The notes beneath the pieces are model-generated. The model was not told the DNA's origin, searched no databases, and was given only the letters and a program-made list of their open reading frames with translations. This document shows, piece by piece, positions 1 to 7,764 of a stretch of 64,000 nt of DNA. The DNA lies in contig CAVYHJ010000001.1 in the NCBI GenBank assembly GCA_963768165.1, forward strand, positions 1 through 64,000. Direction: 5' to 3'. Numbering within the stretch: the first letter of the stretch is position 1; every line of letters begins with the position of its first letter. Origin of the DNA: CAVYHJ01 sp963768165 [NCBI: uncultured bacterium]. Its GTDB lineage: Bacteria; UBP4; UBA4092. The position numbers were made by a program, and so were the translations under genes.

Positions 1-31
1 TTCCCGACGTCTTCCCTGATACCCAAAAGAT

Positions 32-685
32 TCATTGAACCATATCCAGCAATGGTACACCATGCAGATATTTCATCATTAAAATTACTTCAATGGATTC
101 ATAGAGCGCGGCAATGGCTAAAAGCGGGATGACTACCAAGTAAAGTTTGCAAGTGTATTTGAGCCCTATCTTATACCCTGCCCAATGTGTTTCAACACCG
201 ACGGATTTGGGTAGGATAAACGATTTCCCCTGGATATAAACTCCCAACAACGCCAGGATATACGCTTGTATTTCGATAAGCAAAGTTAAGGAATGAGGAA
301 TCATATAAAGTTGCATCCTATCAGTGGTCGGGGATAACACTAATCCACATATAATAGCCTGTAAAAATGCTACGACCATCCCACTAAAGGGAATAACCAA
401 GGATGGTAGGGTAATAGTAAGAAAACTTCCTACGATCAAGTTATGCAGAAAGATTAATACGGTTGCTTGTAATATATTACCCGACTTTAAAGCTTGGTAA
501 AGTTTGGCTAACATCCCCGAATCAAAAGATTGTCGTATGCTATGGACAAGTGTTATTTGTATTCCAGGATAAAAAGCTACAAAAATCATCGAATAAGCGA
601 CTAATCCATAAAAAATCAAATTCAAAACTTGGTATGGCCGCTTGTATTGTCGAATGACTTGAATGGCATCCCGCATAATTTTCAT
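32..685 (-). CDS. SpoIIM-like integral membrane protein
   Basis: The protein of about 217 residues has four or five hydrophobic segments and a charged N-terminus. Its layout resembles the stage II sporulation protein M (DUF95) family: a large extracytoplasmic loop after the first membrane helix, then a P-H-S-L-T-L-L-I-E-I stretch like the conserved PHG-x-x-E-x core of that family. In non-sporulating bacteria such proteins are membrane proteins of unknown role, often encoded beside transporters. I place the start at the ATG at 685; a TTG at 700 in the same frame is possible. It lies 28 bases downstream of the SBBP gene on the same strand and may share its transcript. The family call is by pattern only and the function is unknown. 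Confidence 0.6.
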   Translation of the reverse strand: MKIMRDAIQVIRQYKRPYQVLNLIFYGLVAYSMIFVAFYPGIQITLVHSIRQSFDSGMLAKLYQALKSGNILQATVLIFLHNLIVGSFLTITLPSLVIPFSGMVVAFLQAIICGLVLSPTTDRMQLYMIPHSLTLLIEIQAYILALLGVYIQGKSFILPKSVGVETHWAGYKIGLKYTCKLYLVVIPLLAIAALYESIEVILMMKYLHGVPLLDMVQ

Positions 686-713
686 GGTGTCTCTCTTCAA
701 CGATAAAGAAAAT

Positions 714-2345
714 TTAATTTTCTTTATTATAAAAAGGAATAGAATGGCGATAGGGAGTGTCTCGCTGGTCTATGGAATACAACATCCAGTCCTCCACCGG
801 TACTTGAGGAATACCAAATCGAGTAATAAACCCCTCCCCATGCCAACTCCCAATATAAGTTGTACTTAAGCCATTGGAGGTCACAGGGAAATCCGGAGAA
901 AAAGTTCCTCCCGTGATATAAACATTATGCGTAGTATCCACGGCAATACCATATCCGGCATCTCCCTGAGTTCCGGCGAGGTACGTGGAATATTCCAAGG
1001 AGGCAGAACCGGATGAATTGGTATTTAATTTACTATAAAAGGCATTTAAGAAAATCAGTCCTTGATACGTGGTCATTAACCCATTGGAGGTAACGGGGAA
1101 ATCGATAGACCAGGTTTGTCCGGAGACATAGGCTTTGCCTGCCAAATCAATGGCAATCGCATTAGCCTGGTCGCCTCCTGTTCCCCCCAAACAGGTGGAA
1201 TAAACCAATCCGGAGGTTCCCGATGAATGGGTATTTATCTTAGTAACGAATGCCACACCGTTTCCACTATTAGTGGTACTAAACGCATTGGCGGTTACGG
1301 GGAAATCCACTGACCAGGTATATCCTGTAAGATAGGCGTTTCCGGAACCATCCACGGCAATACCCTTTCCTTCCTCACGCGAACTTCCTCCCAGAAAAGA
1401 AGAATAGACTAGAGATGCAGTACCTGAAGAGTCGGTGTTGATTTCACTTAAAAATACTTTTCCTTGACCATTTTTCGTTGTACTAAATCCATTGGACGTG
1501 ACCGGGAAATTAGCGGACATAGTATACCCTATGATATAGGCATTGCCATTGTTATCCAGTGCAATCCCTTCACTTCCATCTCCCTCGTTTCCCCCTAAAT
1601 AGGTGGAATAAACCAGAGATGCCGTACTCGATAAATGGGGATTCATTTTGGCCACAAAAGCCTCATTATTTCCTTCGCCAATATAGGTGGTACTAAATGC
1701 ATTGGAAGTGACCGGGAAATCGGTAGAGGACAAAGTCAATCCTGTTATATAAATATTGCCAGATGTATCCACCGCAATTCCCAATCCTTGATCTCCACCG
1801 CTACCTCCCAGATAGGAAGAATAAACCAGCGACGCGGTGCCTGAGGTGTCGGTATTCAACTGGGTCACAAAAGCCTCACTATTCCCGGCGCCAATATAAG
1901 TCGTACTAAACGCATTAGCAGTGACAGGAAACTCTGTAGAATAGGTATATCCTGTGATAAAGGCATTTCCATTCCCATCTATGGCAATCCCGAGACCTGC
2001 ATCGTATACGCTTCCTCCGAGAAACGTAGAATAAACCAGAGAAGCAGTACCGGAAGAATTTGTGTCAATCTTACTTACAAACACATCTTCTCCACCGCTG
2101 GATATGGTACTGAAAGAAAGAGCAGTGACAGGAAAATCCGGAGACGATGTATACCCCGTAATATAAGCATTCCCATTCTGATCAATGGCAATGGCTTTAG
2201 CCGTGGCTCCCCCACTGCCTCCTAAAAAGCTGGAATACACCAATTGGGATGCGGATACTGGGGAAAAGAATATCCCAATGGATAAGATGACTAAAAAAAT
2301 CAAACTGGTTTTAGAAAATGAAACCGGCCGTGACTTAAAACGCAT
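714..2345 (-). CDS. Secreted SBBP-repeat beta-propeller protein
   Basis: After an N-terminal signal peptide (about residues 1-33, ending V-S-A-S), nearly the whole protein is seven copies of a repeat of about 60 residues. Each copy carries L-V-Y-S-[ST]-[FY]-L-G-G, then G-I-A-[IV]-D-x-x-G-N-[AI]-Y-I-T-G and D-F-P-V-T. This is the seven-bladed beta-propeller repeat SBBP. Seven copies would close one complete propeller. Such proteins are exported and surface-associated, with undefined ligands. The start at 2345 is chosen because an AGGAGG lies about five bases upstream and the signal peptide begins there; the frame is open further upstream, but that part has no signal peptide. No catalytic residues are visible. 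Confidence 0.85.
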   Translation of the reverse strand: MRFKSRPVSFSKTSLIFLVILSIGIFFSPVSASQLVYSSFLGGSGGATAKAIAIDQNGNAYITGYTSSPDFPVTALSFSTISSGGEDVFVSKIDTNSSGTASLVYSTFLGGSVYDAGLGIAIDGNGNAFITGYTYSTEFPVTANAFSTTYIGAGNSEAFVTQLNTDTSGTASLVYSSYLGGSGGDQGLGIAVDTSGNIYITGLTLSSTDFPVTSNAFSTTYIGEGNNEAFVAKMNPHLSSTASLVYSTYLGGNEGDGSEGIALDNNGNAYIIGYTMSANFPVTSNGFSTTKNGQGKVFLSEINTDSSGTASLVYSSFLGGSSREEGKGIAVDGSGNAYLTGYTWSVDFPVTANAFSTTNSGNGVAFVTKINTHSSGTSGLVYSTCLGGTGGDQANAIAIDLAGKAYVSGQTWSIDFPVTSNGLMTTYQGLIFLNAFYSKLNTNSSGSASLEYSTYLAGTQGDAGYGIAVDTTHNVYITGGTFSPDFPVTSNGLSTTYIGSWHGEGFITRFGIPQVPVEDWMLYSIDQRDTPYRHSIPFYNKEN

Positions 2346-2724
2346 ACGTGTTCCTCCTGAATTGAGAATTATTATTAGAGTGGTTGAGTGGAATATCTTG
2401 GCACTTACTTGGGGAAGGCATTCTATTAATCGCGAAGTCCTGCATGTCAATTTTTTCGAACAGTACGTCGTCAAACAATCTTGCGCGGAAGAATAACCTG
2501 ACAAATGATTGTGTTATTCTCGGGATATTATTATATACCATCTATAATCATTATCAAGACATGCTTTTTCAATGAAGGAAATATTGCTGAATATAAAACC
2601 CAAGGTTTAAATAAAATCTTAAGAAAGTCTTAACGATGGTGTCTCACCGAGTCATCCTCCCCAAATCCCAATGGGAAAGTTTTGACGAATAGGAAGGTGT
2701 AAAACTATTAGAAAATTACCAAAT
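2346..2724. other. Intergenic stretch upstream of the SBBP gene
   Basis: These 379 bases contain the ribosome binding site of the SBBP gene and AT-rich sequence. I see no convincing gene, strong hairpin or repeat. Short open frames here lack family resemblance and ribosome binding sites. Confidence 0.4.
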
Positions 2725-3066
2725 CTATTTATTCTCTTCCAATGTACAATTTACAACGTGTGAAGTTGTTCCCGATTTTTCAATAGGGTGAATGGCATTG
2801 TCTCTGCCGGGTGAGGGAATCAGTTGCGCGACGGGTTCACCATCATAAATATAAACGGGATGCATTAAAGTCACTCCGTTTGTTCCTTTGATAAATAGAG
2901 TTTTACGGTATTCTTGAATGATGGATTCCCTTTGTAGATTTAAGGAATGATTAGGACAAATTAGAATGTTCTTTTTCGGAGATGGCTTTGCTATCCCATA
3001 CAAAATTCCCGTCCCGCTTAAGCACGTGACAATAATCAAAATATTACTATATAGTTTCGTCCGCAT
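2725..3066 (-). CDS. Small exported or membrane-anchored hypothetical protein
   Basis: The 113-residue product has an N-terminal hydrophobic segment (about residues 7-26) that could be a signal peptide or anchor, then a polar domain of about 85 residues with no motif I recognise. The start is supported by a TTGGAG motif about eight bases upstream. Two cysteines in the mature part (in I-C-P-N-H and V-N-C-T) could form a disulfide in the periplasm. It stands alone between the SBBP gene and the mannose-1-phosphate guanylyltransferase gene on the same strand, with spacers of about 200-380 bases, so it may be transcribed on its own. No function can be assigned. Confidence 0.5.
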   Translation of the reverse strand: MRTKLYSNILIIVTCLSGTGILYGIAKPSPKKNILICPNHSLNLQRESIIQEYRKTLFIKGTNGVTLMHPVYIYDGEPVAQLIPSPGRDNAIHPIEKSGTTSHVVNCTLEENK

Positions 3067-3259
3067 ATCGCGACTCCAACCATCTACTATTATATAACAA
3101 CTTTTACTTTTTGTTTATTCAAATTTTTATGCCAATACTTTTCAACTTAAAATACCAGGTTAAGAAGTCAAATGTGGGGAGATAGATAAATCGGCATTCT
3201 CCCTGTATACAACTTTAAGTATTGGAGGTTAACAGATTATTTATCAAGCATTTATAAAA

Positions 3260-4336
3260 TTACAAATGATGATGTTTTGCAGGGTCTTTTTCAATAGATT
3301 GGACGATTTTCTTGACATCCTGCGCCCTATCTTTGGGGCAAACAAGAACAATGTCATTGGTAGCGACGATTATCAGGTCCGATATACCTATTGTAGCCAC
3401 TAAGGGCTTTTCACTGACCAGTACGCAATTCTGAGTGTCTATCGCCTCGATTTCACCCATTATGACATTGCCGGATTTATCGTGGGATTTAATTTTGTCC
3501 ATCGTGACCCAGGAACCAATGTCGTACCATTCAAAATTGGATTTGACGACGGCGGCATTATCGGTTTTTTCCATGATTCCTTTATCCACGGGGATACTGT
3601 CCAGAGCAGGATAAATTTTGTTTAAAATCCACGGCCATTGTCCTTGCTCCATGGCGGGTGAAATTTGACTAAGGGCTTTATGCAGTTGGGGCATATAACT
3701 TTCAATCGCGGAAAGAATGGCATCAGTGGTCCAACAGAACATTCCGCTATTCCAGGAAAAATTCGAATTTTTGATAAATGATTTAGCTTTTTTTAAATCC
3801 GGTTTTTCAATAAATGTAGCGACCTTGTGTGCCGGGATAGAACCTATTTTTTGAATTGATTTCCCCGATTTAATATACCCGTAGCCGGTTTCGGGATAGG
3901 TCGGTTGGATTCCGAAAGTGACGAGAGCATTATATTTTTCTGCTATCATTGCCGCGACTTTGACATGTTTCATAAAAGAATTCCCATCCGGAATCAGGTG
4001 ATCTGACGTTAACATGAGAATCGTTGGATTCCCATATTTTTTCTTGAGATAGGCGGCAACGACCCCGACGGCGGCAGCCGTATTTTTTCCCATGGGTTCG
4101 GCGATGATATTTTCTTTATTCACATTTGGCAGAACCGTGTGAATCCGCTGGGCAATCGCTTGGTCGGTAATAAAATAAATATGCTCAAGGGGGATTTTGC
4201 TGGACACGCGATTGACGGTTTCCACAATCAACGGTGTCCCCGTAAATACATCGAGAAATTGTTTGGGATTACTGCGGCGGGATTTCGGCCAAAACCGTTC
4301 TCCCCGTCCGCCTGCCATAATCACTGCGATTAACAT
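3260..4336 (-). CDS. manC: Mannose-1-phosphate guanylyltransferase
   Basis: The enzyme makes GDP-mannose from mannose-1-phosphate and GTP in the cytoplasm, feeding polysaccharide and glycoconjugate synthesis. The N-terminus carries the nucleotidyltransferase signature (A-G-G-R-G-E-R-F-W-P-K-S-R, residues 9-21) followed by P-K-Q-F. Further on are F-x-E-K-P and the W-N-S-G-M-F motif of sugar nucleotidyltransferases. At 358 residues it is the short form with only the transferase domain; the fused phosphomannose isomerase cupin of longer enzymes is absent. AAAGGA precedes the ATG. It is alone on the minus strand without other sugar genes nearby, so its end product cannot be inferred from context. 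Confidence 0.92.
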   Translation of the reverse strand: MLIAVIMAGGRGERFWPKSRRSNPKQFLDVFTGTPLIVETVNRVSSKIPLEHIYFITDQAIAQRIHTVLPNVNKENIIAEPMGKNTAAAVGVVAAYLKKKYGNPTILMLTSDHLIPDGNSFMKHVKVAAMIAEKYNALVTFGIQPTYPETGYGYIKSGKSIQKIGSIPAHKVATFIEKPDLKKAKSFIKNSNFSWNSGMFCWTTDAILSAIESYMPQLHKALSQISPAMEQGQWPWILNKIYPALDSIPVDKGIMEKTDNAAVVKSNFEWYDIGSWVTMDKIKSHDKSGNVIMGEIEAIDTQNCVLVSEKPLVATIGISDLIIVATNDIVLVCPKDRAQDVKKIVQSIEKDPAKHHHL

Positions 4337-4556
4337 GTTTTTCCTTTTTATTGAAAATTCTTGGTATTCATTTTATTGAAACTTGCGAAGAAATGCTAGG
4401 GATGGAACAATTCTTGACCATTTATAATCCTGAATAAGTCATTGAAAATAAAACTTTTGAGCAACGTTAAATGTTTTCCCTAATAAAAATTTCGTTGAGG
4501 AATGGGAAAAACATTCATTAAAACATTTTATAAAAGAAGGCGTCTGGAAATCCATT

Positions 4557-5228
4557 TCATTTCTGACGTGGATTAAAAAAACTAATATATAAAGTGGGAG
4601 AATTTGCCGTATCCTCGGAAGAGCCATAGTTGCGGACACTGCGGGAAACTTTTTCATCGCCTAAAAGAATCCAGCCATAGTTTGGAAATGTTTTCTTAAC
4701 CCATCCTTGCACATCGGCTGTCAAATTCTGACTCGTCCATATCACTGTGCCGATTTTATTAACAATAACGGACGCACTGGGTGTGTCAACAAAATCCCCG
4801 CCGGGTGTTGTCCATTTCAAAGAGGGATACGAGCAGAACAACCAGGTTGGAGTAGCGGAGCTTGTTTTTTTACTTATCGCCCATGAACTAATCACACGAT
4901 GAAATTCTTGTGTTACCGAAACAGTTTCAGCATGTTTGGGAATCCGCGTACAAATCAATTGAACGGTGACCGCGCTGATGACAGCATTCGACGGTATTGA
5001 AGAAAGATTAAATCGAATGAGAGAGCGGTGGATGCCGGGATTGTTGGGTCCTGACATTCCGGCACGCAGTTCAGTTGTCACATTGGAATTTTTACCGGTA
5101 TCCCCGGAGAAAAGAACCGTATCTTGAATATTTTTTATACCGGTGATGGTAACCGTTTTACTTTGTGCAAAGGATACAATATTGATGGAAATCAATGAAT
5201 ATAAAAAGAATGCATTGTATCGGCTCAT
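4557..5228 (-). CDS. Exported DNRLRE domain protein 1
   Basis: The 223-residue protein has an N-terminal signal sequence (about residues 1-22) and a single DNRLRE-type domain, a beta-rich extracellular module. Typical features are the early R-S-L-I-R-F-N-L-S strand, W-T-x-x-x-L-T-A-D-V-Q-G-W-V near residue 175, G-W-I-L-L-G-D-E, and the closing Y-G-S-S-E-D-T followed by a hydrophobic strand. It is the most divergent of three paralogues and the last gene of the cluster, starting two bases after the pseudopilin stop codon. Its partner or ligand is unknown. Close packing with the pseudopilin suggests co-export or a shared surface structure, which is inference. Confidence 0.8.
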   Translation of the reverse strand: MSRYNAFFLYSLISINIVSFAQSKTVTITGIKNIQDTVLFSGDTGKNSNVTTELRAGMSGPNNPGIHRSLIRFNLSSIPSNAVISAVTVQLICTRIPKHAETVSVTQEFHRVISSWAISKKTSSATPTWLFCSYPSLKWTTPGGDFVDTPSASVIVNKIGTVIWTSQNLTADVQGWVKKTFPNYGWILLGDEKVSRSVRNYGSSEDTANSPTLYISFFNPRQK

Positions 5229-5230
5229 AT

Positions 5231-5764
5231 TTACGGACCTATCCTAAGAATATCACCGTTACTGACTGTTCCATTCGTCGGATCATAAATTAATTTACCC
5301 AAATCGTCCCAACGATCAGGTCCCAGACTATAAACCATCCATTCAGTATTGGGACTGGTAATTCCCAAAGCCGTTAAACGATGTTGGACGACACCCGGTT
5401 TATAATCTTCTGTCAGATAATGATAAAAATTTTTAACCGATTGCACTGTCCCCGGAGCATCCTGATTAAAAAAAATATCCACTGGGATAGAAGTGAGGTA
5501 GGCTACGGGAGTTGTCAAATAATGCGAAAGATGCTGATAATCTGTATCCTCAGGATTGTCATAATAGGGATAGATATTGTTATCAATGTTATAACTCTCC
5601 AATGCCGTCGCAGCCGTTTGTAAATCCGCCTGCACCCGCGCCACCTTGCTTCGCGTTTGCGCGAGAAGATAATTCGGTATGGCGATGGCAGCCAGGATAG
5701 CGATAATCGCCACCACAATTAATAATTCAATTAAAGTAAATCCGTGTGTGCTTTGTAAATCCAT
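5231..5764 (-). CDS. Type II secretion / type IV pilin-like pseudopilin (GspG type)
   Basis: The N-terminus carries a classic prepilin peptidase site and hydrophobic helix: G-F-T-L-I-E-L-L-I-V-V-A-I-I-A-I-L-A-A-I at residues 8-27, with E at +5 of the mature protein, after a short leader M-D-L-Q-S-T-H-G. The rest (about 150 residues) resembles GspG-like pseudopilins: a long helix (Q-T-R-S-K-V-A-R-V-Q-A-D-L) and a small beta domain ending V-Y-S-L-G-P-D-R-W-D-D. I choose the start at 5764, where the ATG overlaps the stop of the upstream DNRLRE gene as ATGA; an in-frame start 21 bases earlier would give an overlong leader. It would need PilD and an assembly ATPase encoded elsewhere. Confidence 0.9.
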   Translation of the reverse strand: MDLQSTHGFTLIELLIVVAIIAILAAIAIPNYLLAQTRSKVARVQADLQTAATALESYNIDNNIYPYYDNPEDTDYQHLSHYLTTPVAYLTSIPVDIFFNQDAPGTVQSVKNFYHYLTEDYKPGVVQHRLTALGITSPNTEWMVYSLGPDRWDDLGKLIYDPTNGTVSNGDILRIGP

Positions 5765-6486
5765 CACTGTAAAAACCAACGCCACTCGTTCACTGAATTT
5801 GCCGGAGTATAATACACCGTGAGCACAGGAGGAGTCGAGGTGTCTTCCGAGGACGCGTATCCCCGAATCGTCTGAGGAATCGTTTCGTCACCAAGAATAA
5901 TCCATCCATCGTTTGACAATGATCCGTTAACCCATCCTTGCACATCGGCGGTCATGCCGGGTCCTGTCCAGACGGTAGTACTCCCTACGACAGTACTGAC
6001 TATGGTTGAAGCGCTTGTGGAAGAAACAAAGTCACCTCCGGCAGAATTCCATGCCAGAATCGGATATTGCCGATAAGACCAGGTTACGCCTCCGTTTACG
6101 ATTTGGCCGCCGGAACCAGTCCCAATACCTGTACCTTCACTCCATGAATTCGTTAATCGAAACAAAGCATGCGTAACCGTTGTGCCTCCTGAAGGGACAT
6201 TTGTAACCACCATTTGTAACGCAACAGAATCAATACTGACCAGAGAAGGAACTGTAGAAAGGTCAAATCGAATCAGCAGTCTGCGGGCAGTATTCATATT
6301 ATTCTCTCCGGCACGGTTGGGGTCTCCTGCGCCGGAGTTATCGGCTGTGTGATCGGAATAAATATTAGCGTCTATAGTAAGCGGTTTGCCGGATAACACA
6401 ATCGTGTTGCCGCGCGCCTCATAAGACATTCCGAATAGAATGCTTAAAGAAATGATAACTAAAAAGCGCGAATACACTTTTCTCAT
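5764..6486 (-). CDS. Exported DNRLRE domain protein 2
   Basis: The 240-residue product has a signal peptide (about residues 1-26, ending E-A-R-G) and one DNRLRE-type beta domain. Shared landmarks with its neighbours are P-N-R-A-G-E-N-N, R-R-L-L-I-R-F-D-L-S, S-W-S-E-G-T-G, W-N-S-A-G-G-D-F, V-W-T-G-P-G-M-T-A-D-V-Q-G-W-V and G-Y-A-S-S-E-D-T. It begins 21 bases after the third paralogue ends and overlaps the pseudopilin start by ATGA, so the genes are probably translated from one mRNA. The C-terminus is W-R-W-F-L-Q. Function is unknown; related domains occur in large secreted proteins. Confidence 0.85.
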   Translation of the reverse strand: MRKVYSRFLVIISLSILFGMSYEARGNTIVLSGKPLTIDANIYSDHTADNSGAGDPNRAGENNMNTARRLLIRFDLSTVPSLVSIDSVALQMVVTNVPSGGTTVTHALFRLTNSWSEGTGIGTGSGGQIVNGGVTWSYRQYPILAWNSAGGDFVSSTSASTIVSTVVGSTTVWTGPGMTADVQGWVNGSLSNDGWIILGDETIPQTIRGYASSEDTSTPPVLTVYYTPANSVNEWRWFLQ

Positions 6487-6507
6487 ACGAGTCTGATTTT
6501 AAAAAGA

Positions 6508-7236
6508 CTACTTCGCGTAAAAGTCCGATAGGGTCACCGGTGTGAGGGGTGTATAGTCTATTGTAAGTACTGGAGGATTAGTGGCGTCTTCTGCCGAGGC
6601 GTATCCGCGGACACTTTGTGGTGTTCCCTCATCTCCAATGAGAATCCAACCGTCATTGGCAAAAGTACTATTAACCCAACCCTGCACATCGGAAACCAAT
6701 CCAGAACCTGTCCAGACGGTTGTGCTGTTTAGTACAGTACTTACAGTGGTTGTGGCGCTGGCGGTAGCAACAAAATCTCCTCCGGCAGAGTTCCAAGTAG
6801 TGGTAGGGTAATACGTGAATGTCCAACTCGATCCGCCGGGAACGACTTGCCCGCCGGAACCGTTTCCGACACCTGTGCCTTCACTCCAGGTATTGGTGAG
6901 ACGGTATAACGATTGGCTTGTAACAAAGGCGCTGCCAGGGACATTTGTAATCACCATTTGCAAAGAAACGGAATTAATCGTTGCGTTTGCCGGTATGGTG
7001 GAAAGGTCAAATTGGATCAGCAAACGGAAATAGTTGCTTGCATTGTTTTTTCCCGCCCGGTTGGGATCTCCCAGTCCGGAATTTTGGGCTGTTTCGGAAC
7101 TCAACGAATACATGGTGTTATCTATGGTTCCAGGTTTGCCGGATAAAGTGACGACCGCCGCTTGAGCTATGTATACCTGCCCGAAGAGAAAAGAAGTTAC
7201 CAAAATAAATAGAGATTTCCTTATATACATTTTCAT
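6508..7236 (-). CDS. Exported DNRLRE domain protein 3, first gene of the cluster
   Basis: This 242-residue paralogue has a signal peptide (about residues 1-27, ending A-Q-A-A) and the same DNRLRE-type beta domain. It is much closer to protein 2 than to protein 1: G-D-P-N-R-A-G-K-N-N, F-R-L-L-I-Q-F-D-L-S, W-S-E-G-T-G-V-G-N-G-S-G-G-Q and V-W-T-G-S-G-L-V-S-D-V-Q-G-W-V. A GAGGTCAG motif precedes the ATG. As the most upstream gene of the four-gene minus-strand cluster it should lie just behind the promoter, in the 528-base spacer before rpoN. The near-identical pair points to a local tandem duplication. Confidence 0.85.
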   Translation of the reverse strand: MKMYIRKSLFILVTSFLFGQVYIAQAAVVTLSGKPGTIDNTMYSLSSETAQNSGLGDPNRAGKNNASNYFRLLIQFDLSTIPANATINSVSLQMVITNVPGSAFVTSQSLYRLTNTWSEGTGVGNGSGGQVVPGGSSWTFTYYPTTTWNSAGGDFVATASATTTVSTVLNSTTVWTGSGLVSDVQGWVNSTFANDGWILIGDEGTPQSVRGYASAEDATNPPVLTIDYTPLTPVTLSDFYAK

Positions 7237-7764
7237 TGGACTGACCTCGCTTTGTGAGAATATTAAAATCTTTTAAATAGGAACGTTACCGAAATAAGAA
7301 TAGTTCCCCGCCTACCGATTCATTTTTGATTCGACTCATCGCCTTTTTAAATCTAACTAAAAATTTAAAAAGAATCTTGTCGGTTTTGTTCGCTCTGACA
7401 ACCTCAAAGATGAATCGAGTATTTGCTCGAGAGATCCTACAGAACTTTATGATATTCCTGTAAGACAAAAATAATTTACCACTTCTATTTGGATATTGTC
7501 AATACAAAGTTAATTTCTAGGAGTTTTCTCATATTTTCTGCGCTCGCAGAAAAATTATATATGGCAAACTCCACTACTCTTTACAATCTGAAAACTATGA
7601 ATAAGTGATTTAAAAAACGATAGTAAATGCCATGGGTTTATCATCAACAAAATCAATAATTATTTTGTCACTATGGAGACCATTTTAGATCTCAAATATA
7701 GTAAAGAGCTGAAAAGAACTGGAAATTCAAATTTTAAACTTTAAACCTAAAACTTGTTCTTTAG
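7237..7764. other. 528-base spacer between rpoN and the DNRLRE cluster
   Basis: No supported gene lies here. It holds the leader and ribosome binding site of the DNRLRE cluster near 7240-7260 and a compact hairpin at 7534-7553. A 60-codon open frame at 7286-7468 has no ribosome binding site or recognisable product and I do not consider it a gene. Confidence 0.4.
7534..7553. repeat. Perfect 9-bp hairpin with two-base loop
   Basis: The arms TTTTCTGCG and CGCAGAAAA are separated by CT. A closely similar hairpin (TTCTGCG-TT-CGCAGAA) occurs at 37997-38012, and a longer one with the same tight loop at 37937-37964. The A/T tracts make this copy terminator-like on both strands, after rpoN and before the DNRLRE genes, but the relation to the distant copy suggests a dispersed small palindrome. 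Confidence 0.55.

Noticed and set aside
1-9. Third copy of the CGTCGGGAA palindromic repeat at the window start
   Set aside because: Only the nine-base right arm is visible, so it may be chance; not listed as a feature and mentioned only as a possibility.
4439-4657. 72-codon minus-strand frame overlapping the end of DNRLRE gene 1
   Set aside because: It is in another frame of the DNRLRE gene's 3' end and spacer; I see no sign of a frameshift or separate product.
7286-7468. 60-codon minus-strand frame in the rpoN-DNRLRE spacer
   Set aside because: No ribosome binding site, no resemblance to known proteins, and ends in AT-rich spacer.
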